From Sarocladium kiliense (Eukaryota; Ascomycota; Sordariomycetes; Hypocreales; Sarocladiaceae), in assembly GCA_030734395.1 (NCBI GenBank), contig JAUZTG010000034.1, positions 372,001-436,000 on the forward strand: a DNA stretch of 64,000 nucleotides, read 5' to 3'. Shown here in pieces: positions 44,792 through 54,267 of the stretch. The translations under genes and the position numbers were made by a program. The notes beneath the pieces are model-generated. The model saw only the letters and a list, made by a program, of their open reading frames with translations, did no database searches and was not told where the DNA came from. Numbering within the stretch: position 1 is the stretch's first letter; every line of letters begins with the position of its first letter.

Positions 44792-46587
44792 ATGCAGCTC
44801 CCAAGATCATCCAAGAGCGCTCTCAGGGCACTGCCCAAGGCCAGCGCCTACGCAACAGCCCGTCAAGCTCGATGCTGTGCTGCGCGTGGCTTTGCGACCA
44901 GTTCCAAGCTGCAGTACTTCAACTACGACCAATCTCACGCAGCAATCTCCAAGATCAAGGACACTCCAAACTTCATCGACAACCAATTCCAGCCCTCGGC
45001 GGCAACTGAATGGTTCGATATCCATGATCCAGCTACAAACAAGGTTGTCAACAGGGCTCCCCAGAGCACAAATACCGAACTTGAAGCTGCTGTTGCCAGC
45101 GCAGAACAGGCCTATCCAGCGTGGAAGGCCACCAGTGTCCTCACAAGGCAGTCCATCATGTTCAAGTTCGTGTCTCTGATCAAGGAGAACTGGGATCGTC
45201 TTGCAACCTCAATCACCATTGAGCAGGGCAAAACCTTCGCTGATGCCAAGGGTGATGTTCTCCGTGGTTTGCAAGTCGCAGAGACTGCCTGCGGAGTTAC
45301 CACCCAACTCCTGGGAGACATCATGCCCGTGGCAAAGAACATGGAAACCAAGACTTTCCGCGAGCCTTTGGGTGTTGTTGCAGCCATCTGCCCATTCAGT
45401 AAGTCCCTCACTCATCCATCTTCTGGTTTCCTAGCCATCTGGAGAGAAGCGCAAGGCTAACCGCTCGGCCAGACTTCCCTGCCATGATTCCCCTCTGGAG
45501 CATCCCGCTGGCTACTATCACGGGTAACACCCTGATCCTCAAGCCTTCAGAGCGAGATCCAGGCGCAGCCATGATCCTGGCGGAGCTTGTCGAGAAGGCT
45601 GGTTTCCCTAAGGGAGTGGTTAATGTTGTTCACGGTGGCAAGCCTACCGTTGACTTCCTGATCGACAACCCCAACATCAAAGCGCTCAGCTTTGTTGGAG
45701 GCAATCGTGTTGGAGAATACATTTACACCCGGGGATCGGCTCAAGGCAAGCGTGTCCAGGCCAACCTTGGCGCAAAGAACCACGCTATCCTCCTCCCCGA
45801 TGCTGACAAGAACCATGCTCTCAACGCCATCGTCGGTGCCGCATTTGGTGCCGCCGGCCAAAGGTGCATGGCTCTCAGTGTCCTTGTCACCGTGGGCAAG
45901 AGCAAGGAATGGATGGGCGAGCTTGCCGAGCGGGCTAAGCAGCTTTCAGTGAACGGCGGCTTCGAGGATGGCGCTGATGTAGGTCCTGTCATCTCTTCGG
46001 AGTCCAAGGACCGGATCCAAGCCATCATCGGCCGTTCGAGTGCAGAAGGCGCCACTGTGCTTATTGATGGCCGCGACCAGCTGCCTTCCAAGTACCCCAA
46101 GGGCAACTTCGTAAGTGATCTGCTCGACGTTTGTTAAGAGAAGACAAGAGTGCTAACAACGAATCTTCAAAAGATTGGACCTACCATCATCGACAACGCA
46201 ACAACCGACATGGAGTGCTACAAGACCGAAATCTTCGGTCCCGTACTCGTAGTGATCAACGTCAACACTCTTGACGAGGCCATTGACCTCACCAACGCAA
46301 ACGAGTACGGCAACGGCGTAGCCATCTTCACCAGCAACGGTGGCTCAGCCACACACCTCCAGAACAACATCGAGGCCGGTCAGGTCGGAGTGAATGTTCC
46401 TATTCCCGTACCGCTCCCCATGTTCTCCTTCACGGGCAACAAGAAGAGTATCTCCAATGGCGGACACTACTTCTATGGCAAGGCTGGCTTGAACTTTTAC
46501 ACTCAACTGAAGACGGTCACCTCTTTCTGGAGCTGTTCAGATGCTTCGGAGACAAAGGCAAACGTGAACATGCCAACAATGAGATAG
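44792..46587 (+). CDS. Methylmalonate/malonate-semialdehyde dehydrogenase (acylating)
   Basis: Mitochondrial CoA-dependent aldehyde dehydrogenase that turns methylmalonate semialdehyde into propionyl-CoA (valine, thymine breakdown) and malonate semialdehyde into acetyl-CoA (beta-alanine, uracil breakdown). Three exons in phase: 44792-45398, 45473-46110 and 46174-46587, giving 552 aa. The N-terminus (MQLPRSSKSALRALPKASAYATARQARCCAARGFATSS, first 38 residues) is a typical import sequence. Family marks: FIDNQFQPS, EQGKTFADAKGDVLRGLQVAE, PFNFPAMIPLW, SFVGGNRVGEYIY, AAGQRCMALS with the catalytic Cys near 334, and GQVGVNVPIPVPLPMFSFTGNKKS. These distinguish it from ordinary NAD aldehyde dehydrogenases. 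The first intron lies within the NFPAM motif codon for Asn. Paired divergently with the aminotransferase that would supply its substrate. Confidence 0.95.
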
Positions 46588-47289
46588 GCTTGTAGCATAG
46601 ACGGCGTTTCGATATTCCTTCATAAGAAATGATAAACCAAATCTGCATAGTCATGATCCTTAGCATGTGTCGTGTACGCTAGCTACGTGGCGTTGCGATA
46701 TTGCTACCAGGGACCTCTCTTCTCCTCTCATGTCATCAAGGCCCCCTGTCTGCTCCATTCTTTACTTTTGAGCTATATCACGGCACGCGCAGACTCTGCT
46801 CATGGCGAGAGGCACTTCACGTACGACGCATGTTGTGTGGTAGGCAGAGCTTGCTTTCACGTATTTGTTTCATTGGTGCCTGCGATCTGAGGTCTGGGAG
46901 CGGAACTGTGCCCCTGGGTCATCACACGTCTACCGAAAGTATCTCCGAAATCCCCTATGGCTTCCCGTGCAGGCTGGAGAGATGAACAAGGGCGCGAGGT
47001 CATCGCCACTTGGGCGCACTGTCCATCACATCATGACTCCTAACCGTACCCCTCAAAGAATCCTTTCGTTGCGCTGCTTTCCAACCCATCACAGGGCTTA
47101 TCCAGCCAGTGTCGATCACTCTGCAGTACTTCTTCTTCCTCATTCAGCTGCAGGGAGCGGTCGCCACTTGCTGGTCGCCGGTGTCTATTGTGTATCGACA
47201 CAGTTGAGGTGTCCATCAATGAATCCGGAGCTCCATGTCAGGACAGGCGTAAGAGAATGCTGCCAGTAACCCAGATCGACTGTCCGTAT
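46588..47289. other. Intergenic, dehydrogenase and PP2A subunit 3' regions
   Basis: No gene recognised. It contains a degenerate copy of the cluster motif at 46965-46981 (CCGTGCAGGCTGGAGAG, 14 of 17 matches to copy 3). Confidence 0.5.
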
Positions 47290-49066
47290 CTAGAGTGCAG
47301 AGAAAACGAACAGCTATTGTTGTGACATGGTTAGCATGAACCCAAGTGCGTACAGCTCGGGGAATATACTTACGTTGTTTGTAGCCGCAATGGCAATGCT
47401 GTCTTCGAACGGGTGCCAGCTCATGTGCAGGATCTTCTTGTTGAAATCAATCTGGTCCGCGTCCGTCTCCTTACGCATCCGCTGACCTTGAGCACCACCC
47501 GCCGGGCTTCCTGCGCGTGATCCACCCTTCTTCCCACCATTGGTCGAAGTCGGACTTGTAGCAGAGTTGATCGGGGTTGGTACACCGACCTTCTTCGCTT
47601 TGAAAGCCGACTTATCAGCTTGTAGCACAACTTCGACCTCCTTCTCAGGATCAGAGGGGTAAATCATGAAGTTGTTGTTGTAACTGCCAGTCATGACGTT
47701 CTTCGCGTCGCCAGAGAAGACAACCTCGAACTTGTCGAATATGCTATCGTTCTCGTAGGTGTCGCAGAGTCTCGGCCGCAGGTGTTCGTGGATTGGGATG
47801 GTCTTGACTGGCTGTCTCTCCATGTTGATGTCCCAGATCTTCACTGTTAGGTAGTCACGCGAGAGAATGTAGCGACCGTCGTAGGAAAAGCGCACGTCGG
47901 AGATGGAGGAGATGATTTCGGAGAAAAATGATCGAGAGGAGGGGTCTTCCTCCTGCTCAAAAACTGTCAAACTCACAAATTAGTATCCGGGAGCAAGTTT
48001 TGAGCACCTTCGTTGTTGCATTCCGCCCTTGACAGCTGCGTACAAACTTACGTTTTGCATGTTGATCACAAAGTGCCCGCTGGCGCATGTCGGCAAGTTT
48101 GATTGTACCCTTCGAGCTTGCGTACATGAACCAGTTGCAACTCAAAGGATGGAACTCAGCTGCGGTGATGACCTCCGTCAGCTCCTCCATGTTTGCAGGT
48201 TTGATATCCACGATGTTGAAGCTCTGGTCCTGGATATTGAGGTTCCAGAGATTGATTCGCAGGTCGTCACTGCTGATGAAAGTCTCCCCATCGCTGTTGA
48301 CAGATATGCTGTTGATGTGGTAGGCGTGGGCATTGGCGTAGGTTCGACGAGGCACTGCCGCAACAACAGTGTCGTGGTGCGTCAGGCGGGGGAGCTTCAG
48401 ATCGGCTGCATTCTTGAACTGGGTAGTCGGGGGAGGACGTGGCGCGCCGCCACCGCCGGCGACGTTGGCGGGTGTGACATCTTGGGAGAGGTTGTTCTCT
48501 GCAACCACCTTAAGGGATTTCTCGAAAACTTTCCAAAGCTTGATTGTCTTATCGTTGGTGGACAAAAGGTAGTGGGAGGCATTTTGTCGGCGGCACCACT
48601 TGATTTTGTTGATCTTCTCCTCGATCTCCAGCGACTTCAGGTAGTCGAACTCGGGCTCATGGGATTGGAATTCGGTGTGGAATTTGTATTCGCAAGACTT
48701 CTTCTGCATAGGGGTCAGGCTGACGAATTTCGACCAAGTCTGAGGGGGTTATCGCCACATACGGTTTCGTTACGCTCAAAGAGGACAACACGTCCACCTT
48801 TGTCTCCTGTGGCGAGATAGTTACCTGTGTGGTCGAACTCTACAGTCGAGATGATATCGGCTAGAGCCCAAGGGTCAGCGTCTCTGTTGGGCACGCGACG
48901 CGTGGGAGCTGCCAGGCTCGGTGCATACCTTCTGTGATATCTTCCACATCTCCTTTGTCGCCGAAGCACCTGGTACCTAAATCAGCGGCGGCACAAGCCT
49001 AGGAATTGTGTGCGAGACGTACTGCGTGAACTTCCACGTCGGGGAGTTGGGTTCGCTGTCGACCAT
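47290..49066 (-). CDS. CDC55: PP2A regulatory subunit B (B55 / Cdc55)
   Basis: WD40-propeller subunit that directs protein phosphatase 2A in mitosis, septation and morphogenesis. Six exons in phase: 49023-49066, 48929-48969, 48763-48860, 48052-48703, 47374-47963 and 47290-47313, giving 482 aa. It begins MVDSEPNSPTWKFTQCFGDKGDVEDITEADIISTVEFDHTGNYLATGDKGGRVVLF in assembled form, and has the B55 motifs EFQSHEPEFDYLKSLEIEEKINKI, AHAYHINSISVNSDGETFISSDDLRINLW and FSYDGRYILSRDYLTVKIWD. A low-complexity, Gly/Ser/Lys-rich insert (SPTSTNGGKKGGSRAGSPAGG) near 400 is usual for filamentous fungi. The final exon is 8 codons (LFVFSAL and stop), easily missed. Confidence 0.95.
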
Positions 49067-50341
49067 GATTGTCGGTGATTGCTGGTGGTGGGGACGGCGA
49101 TGAGGGACAAGCGCTGTGCAAGGGCGGAAGACGCGGTGTCGGCGTCGCGGATCAAGTGGCGATGAAGCGGTGAAGCTTTCGCAAGGCAGCCACGAATGAC
49201 GAGGGCGACAGAGGCGGTTTGCGTGAGGGCGACAAGGGCGGGATGTCTGGGTCGAGGCGATAAAGGCGCTGTGGGTGGGATGATGATGGGTATGAACGAG
49301 CGCTGGGAAGGCGGGCGGGACAGGAGGAGGGGAGGTCAAAGAAGCCCACGGCCCAGCAGGCCTACGAGGCCAACAAAGATAGCTGGAGGGCAAGCAAGAG
49401 GAGGTCGAGGTCGAGTGCAGGCGCCGAAGAGGTGGAATCGACGCGCAGAGTAGCTGGAAGAGATGCTGGCGATGGGGACGAGTATCGGGTAGAATTGTGA
49501 TGCGGTCGAGGGTGGCAGTCGGAGGTAGTAGTGGGTGGTGGCAGTGGTGGTTGTGGTGGTGGTTGGTGGTGGGTGGCTCCAAAGTGTGGCCAGCGACGAC
49601 GGTGGTGAGGTAAGGCAATCAAGGTCAGGTCAGGCCAGGTCAAGCTCCCCCACCCACCCATTCATGGGCTCTGCTGCTCGCCGCTTTGCTCCGTAGCTCC
49701 CCTCCAACCCTTGCCTGCTTCACTTCAGTCACTCTGCCTGGCCTGAGCCGACCCTACGCCAGAGGCCTAGCGCCACTAGCACCCATTTCTGGCATGCACA
49801 CCCACCAACTGCGAAACTGCAGCCAGCAAAGCCAGTGGACACAGCACACTGGGCTGGACCTCTAGCTTCCACCGCTGCCTTAACCTCATTGTCGCCTGAG
49901 ACTGAGGCTGATGGGCACTATAGGCGCTAGTCCCAAACGGGCGATGAGGGGTGCTGCTGCCACCATTTTGCGTCATCGAGCTACCCTAGATACTGAACTG
50001 GGCTATCACGGGTCTGGATCATGGGATGACAACATACACCTACCTTATGATATCTGAATGACGTATCATAAAGTATTGATTCAGTTAGAAGCTGAAAACT
50101 TTCTCGTTTTATAACGTGAGTAATAGCATATATGCATGGTTGTGCCTGTAGTAAGGCCTTTTGGTGCCTTGGCTACGAGCACGGCAACATGTGGGTGGCT
50201 CGGTACTCATGAGGCACTTGCCTCGGTATTCTTCCCAAAGCATCTCAAATCGACTACGAGCAGGACCACAACCTGACCGGCATCAATCCTTGACATATCC
50301 TATTTCCCGAGCATCACATCTCACCCCGGGAGAACAACACA
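49067..50341. other. PP2A subunit upstream region with GT/TGG low complexity
   Basis: A run of GGT/TGG-type sequence around 49520-49580 lies upstream of the PP2A subunit ATG and is pyrimidine/AC-rich on the transcribed strand, probably 5' UTR or promoter. Frames across it are low-complexity Pro/His/Ser and are not taken as genes. The rest shows nothing. Confidence 0.55.
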
Positions 50342-51229
50342 ATGGAACAACAAGATGCATTGAACCCGGCATCAGGCCATGCCGCTGAGGATCAGCGTGC
50401 AAGCGACCAGGCTTCCAGCCAAGGGTCCGCCAAGGGAAAGGAAAAGACAGGAAGCACGTTCACAGGTCGGATACAACGGTCAGCGAATATGTTTGCGAGC
50501 TCGCTGGGGAACGCACAAAGCGAGACCAACCCAATGGATGGCCCCAAAAGTAGTCAACCCTTCACCGAGGATCGCAACCGACTGAGTCGAACAATGGGAG
50601 AGACGTCGACAGCCGCGACACAACGCCATGGAAATGCTATGAGCCAGTCAATGCGGGCACCATCTGACAACCAAAGTGCAGAAGCCTCATTCACAGACTT
50701 TCAGAAAGGACCTGAGATGCTGTTGCCTGGACATGCCCTACCCCTGCCTCGGCCCGACGTGGATGAACAAGAAGCTAAAGATGGTGATGCGGTGCTCAGC
50801 TTGCTGGATGACCCCTCACATGAGTCTGGGATTCTCAAAACTTTCAGACCAGAAGAGGTAGACGAGATACTCACCCCAGACGAGAGGGCACGCCTCCAGA
50901 AGGCTCTGTTCGGCGAGCCTCGACAACGGACACCCTGGGCAACGCTGTTGGACCCAACATACGATTTGGTACCTCAGTTAGAGGAAGAACAAACCACCGA
51001 GACGCTATTTGGGAAGGCCGACACAGACTCTGGGCGTCAACAATGGCTTGATCAATGGCGGGATGTGCTGACGTCGTACAACGACGAGGTCTGGGGCGAC
51101 TTGGGTCCGTTAGCCAGTGAGGCTCAAGCTGAGGTCTCGCAGCTCCTCGAGGATCCAATTGGTGAGACAAATCAGGGTCATCAAGCTCTCAACCGACTGA
51201 GGCAGGTCCTTGCGCATCTTCGTGGTTAA
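50342..51229 (+). CDS. Hypothetical protein, disordered N-terminus and helical C-terminus
   Basis: A single exon of 295 aa, no family recognised. Residues 1-120 are Ser/Gln/Ala-rich and look disordered. From about 120 the sequence becomes acidic and patterned: FQKGPEMLLPGHALPLPRPDVDEQEAKDGDAVLSLLDD, then EEVDEILTPDERARLQKALFG and QQWLDQWRDVLTSYNDEVWGDLGPLASEAQAEV with Trp-rich amphipathic helices. This structured part looks like a real, conserved fungal domain. No signal peptide or membrane helix. Start is the first ATG after a stop (ACACAATGGAAC). Function unknown. Confidence 0.75.
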   Translation: MEQQDALNPASGHAAEDQRASDQASSQGSAKGKEKTGSTFTGRIQRSANMFASSLGNAQSETNPMDGPKSSQPFTEDRNRLSRTMGETSTAATQRHGNAMSQSMRAPSDNQSAEASFTDFQKGPEMLLPGHALPLPRPDVDEQEAKDGDAVLSLLDDPSHESGILKTFRPEEVDEILTPDERARLQKALFGEPRQRTPWATLLDPTYDLVPQLEEEQTTETLFGKADTDSGRQQWLDQWRDVLTSYNDEVWGDLGPLASEAQAEVSQLLEDPIGETNQGHQALNRLRQVLAHLRG

Positions 51230-51883
51230 GTCAGCAGTGAGGAGTCGCGACATGGAGAAGCTGTGGCCAACTGCGACCATCCTCTCGAGCCTTTGAAGCT
51301 CGCATTACGATCAAGGAATGTTGCTCATCTAGCCGGAAAAGAAGTTGCTTTGGAGTATTGACAGCCACAAACTGGTTTTCCGTGATGCGAAATGAGAAAC
51401 CCGATGTCGAAGACAAGCGCTGTTGCTTGGTCAACGGGTGCCGACCAATGACATCATGGCACGACAGCGGGCGTGGGACCAGTCGCCAAGATGAGATGGC
51501 CTCACCTACAAGGTCTCCCCCAAATGGAAGGCCAATGCAAGCTGCAGCTGTATTAGAACCAGACACCGCCAACACGAGCTTCGACCCCACCTCGGCTTCT
51601 CATCCGCCAGTCCAGGTCATACAGCCGTCGGCCACCGACTGTTTGCAGCTCCTCTCATCCACTCACCGATCATTGCGAATTATCAGCGAATGTGTTCTTG
51701 TTGTTACAGATCGCAGTGAGATACGCATTCTTGCGACTTCACCAGGCTTTGGGCGTTTAGACGCATCGTTAGCACCATATCAGCGCGCAGCTTCGGCCAA
51801 TAAACAGGTTCTAATCGCCCGTGCCGATCCCAGACATTTCCCGCATATTTCGACATCGTTCATCCAGATCCTCGCGGCCGACA
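51230..51883. other. Intergenic, nothing convincing
   Basis: A 249-codon plus-strand frame (51358-52107) overlaps the next gene in another phase and has no domain. Confidence 0.5.
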
Positions 51884-52665
51884 ATGCATTCCTCAGAGTG
51901 GACAGGCATGGCTGGCCTCCTCATCCCGCTTCTTGGAGGATGCCCAGCAGCCATCGCCCAAGCACACCGCACCACAGACACCTTTGCCGCAACGGCAGCA
52001 CCCTTGCTGTTCGGCAGACAGCAGCAGTGTCCCGACAACACTTTCCAATGCGAGCAGTTCAGCGACATCTGTTGCGAGAACGGGCAGACCTGTGCGCTGG
52101 ATGCTGATAACCAGCCCGCCTGTTGTCCCTCTGGGTAAGTCTACACTAGGGTTGATTGTTGTCGCTTCGTATCATCACAGTTCAGTCTGCTAACTCATGA
52201 CCCAGTGCCGTCTGTACTGGTAATGCGCCTTCCAACGCGCCGACAGCCCGACCGACTGCAGCGGTGTCTTACGTTTCGAATCCGTACTTCTCGTTCCCGT
52301 ACATCCAAACCGACTTCGATAATAGAGCACAGTGTACGTCCGCAGTCAGTGCGTGTTCCGAGAACTACGACATATGCGTTTCGAATTTGCAAGGCGGCGG
52401 AGATTTCGGGGTCACCATCGTTGTGCCTGGAGCAGGTGGTACCACAGTCGGTGGCGGCGGCTCTGACCTCGGAGCTTCCGCCACGCAAGTTTGCTCGAGC
52501 TTGAGTTCCGAGGCTTGCTCGGATCTCGATGCCACACAGTGCAGCGAATTCAGCGCAGGAGGCGACGATGATGATGCTGCTACGGTACACGCCCCGCCTG
52601 CCGTATACTGCATGGTATTGGCGGGCGCAGCAGCTGTTGCTGTAGCACTGGGTGGTATTGCTTGA
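51884..52665 (+). CDS. GPI-anchored cysteine-rich surface protein
   Basis: Two exons, 51884-52134 and 52206-52665, give 236 aa. A signal peptide covers about residues 1-27 (hydrophobic MAGLLIPLLGGCPAAIAQ). Residues about 47-87 form an eight-cysteine module (QQQC, FQC, DICC, QTC, PACC, AVC) with the double-Cys pattern seen in fungal extracellular proteins. Six further cysteines lie in two groups (AQC, SAC, DIC; QVC, EAC, TQC). A Gly/Ser linker and DDDD precede a hydrophobic C-terminal tail (YCMVLAGAAAVAVALGGIA), the layout of a GPI-anchor signal. The intron has a perfect CTAAC branch site. Start could also be 51908. Probably a cell-wall or plasma-membrane surface protein; ligand unknown. Confidence 0.82.
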
Positions 52666-53425
52666 GCCTTTCTCGGTTTGATCATCTTTCACTTCGATCT
52701 GAACTCAGACATCTCATACGAGAAAAGCGGAGAAATGAGGCGAATTGCTAAATGGTCCTAACAACCCGAGTCGCAAGGGCTTACAAAATGACGATGAGCC
52801 AACTTGACCGCAGAGTCTGGCACATCCTGAGTCCATCGACAGCATAGTTTGGTGTCTCGATTAGGCATTGGAGGTTGCACATACTGGTGCAGCAGTACAT
52901 ACATACAGGCTCTGGATTGGTTTCAGCAAGGACATGATGAGCAGAGCTCGCGAACATAGCGGATAGGCGACAAACGTCCCCTCAGAAGGCATAGGCAAGC
53001 AACGGAGTTGGATTCTTTCATTCTCGATACTCACTGTGGCATTTCAACAAGCATGGGTGGTCGCGTATTTCTGTGTCAGAATTTCAGGTATTGTGAGCAC
53101 CAGATTAAAACTATAGCCTCGATTTATCCGTAGTTCAATTGCTTGCATTGTCATGATCAGCCACAGTGGTTGTTCTCGTCGCGAAAGCGATCGCCAGCCC
53201 AACCCGACCCCACCAACGACATCCCCCACCATTGAGCCATTTCAGGGTTCATTGTCAATCACCCCACCCTCGAAACTTTTTTGAACTTCGCGACATCGGC
53301 TGTTCAACTTCATCCCACTAATATTTCACTCTTGCTCTCCATAACGTCACGAACACTTTATGGACGCATCACTTGGAATCGCACCATAAAACCTGTTTTC
53401 AGAATCACAGCCCCGTCAGACCACC
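52666..53425. other. Intergenic, ADE8 upstream region
   Basis: No gene recognised. It should hold the GPI-protein 3' end and the ADE8 promoter. Confidence 0.6.
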
Positions 53426-54224
53426 ATGGCGTCCTGCAACCTCCTTGTCATGTGCTCCGGCAATGGCTCCAACCTTCAAGCCATCCTCGACGCCTGCGCA
53501 GACGGCACAATCCCCAACACCTCTGTCAGCAAGGTAATTGTCAATCGCAAGACAGCTTACGCCACCAAGCGTGCAGAGCTCTCCGGCGTGCCCTCCGAGT
53601 ACTTCAACCTTGTCAACAAGGGCTACCATGCTGCTGGCGAGAAGGACCAGGCCAAGCTGGCTGACGCGAGAAGTCGATACGACGCTGATCTCGCAAAGCT
53701 CGTGCTCTCGAATAAGCCCGATATGGTTGTCCTGGCTGGCTGGATGCATGTCTTTTCAACTGCGTTCTTGACCCCACTCGAGGCTGCCGGGATTCCAATC
53801 ATCAACCTTCATCCGGTAAGTGTGCACTGCCAAACGAGCCTAGATTCTCCTGAAAGACTCATGTGCTGACTCTACATTGAACAGGCTCTTCCAGGTCAGT
53901 TGCATTCAAGTTCAAGTAGCATTGTTGCTGGCACTCGAGAGACTAACAACGCGAACAGGATGCTACGACGGTGCAAATGCCATCGAGCGTGCCCATGCCG
54001 ACGCACAAGCTGGCGTGCTCAAAGATGGAAAGACTGGAGTCATGATTCACTATTGCATTGCTGAGGTTGATCGCGGCGAGCCTATCCTTGTGCAAGAAGT
54101 CGAGTGCTCCAAGGACGACTCATTGTCAGACCTGGAAGAGCGTATTCACGGGGTTGAGCACCAGCTACTCGTCAAGGCTATTGTCAAGCTGACGCAGGAA
54201 ATGATCAAGGCCAAGAGTTCTTGA
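53426..54224 (+). CDS. ADE8: Phosphoribosylglycinamide formyltransferase (GART)
   Basis: Third step of purine synthesis: transfers formyl from 10-formyl-tetrahydrofolate to GAR. Three exons, 53426-53815, 53885-53894 and 53959-54224, give 221 aa. The middle exon is only 10 nt (GCTCTTCCAG), needed to assemble NLHPALPG with the active-site His. Other marks are LLVMCSGNGSNLQAILDAC for phosphate binding, DMVVLAGWMHVFSTAFL, and MIHYCIAEVDRGEPILVQEVE with the catalytic Asp. As in yeast it is a stand-alone enzyme rather than the animal trifunctional protein. Its stop is 43 bp from the MSH5 stop. Confidence 0.94.
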
Positions 54225-54267
54225 TTGGCCTCATCGTGACACCGTATGAGGCAGGGCGGCGAGGACC

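Noticed and set aside
48029..48820. 263-codon plus-strand frame
   Set aside because: Antisense shadow of the PP2A B55 exons.
51358..52107. 249-codon plus-strand frame
   Set aside because: Overlaps the GPI-protein gene in another phase and has no domain, while the GPI frame has signal peptide, cysteine module and anchor signal.
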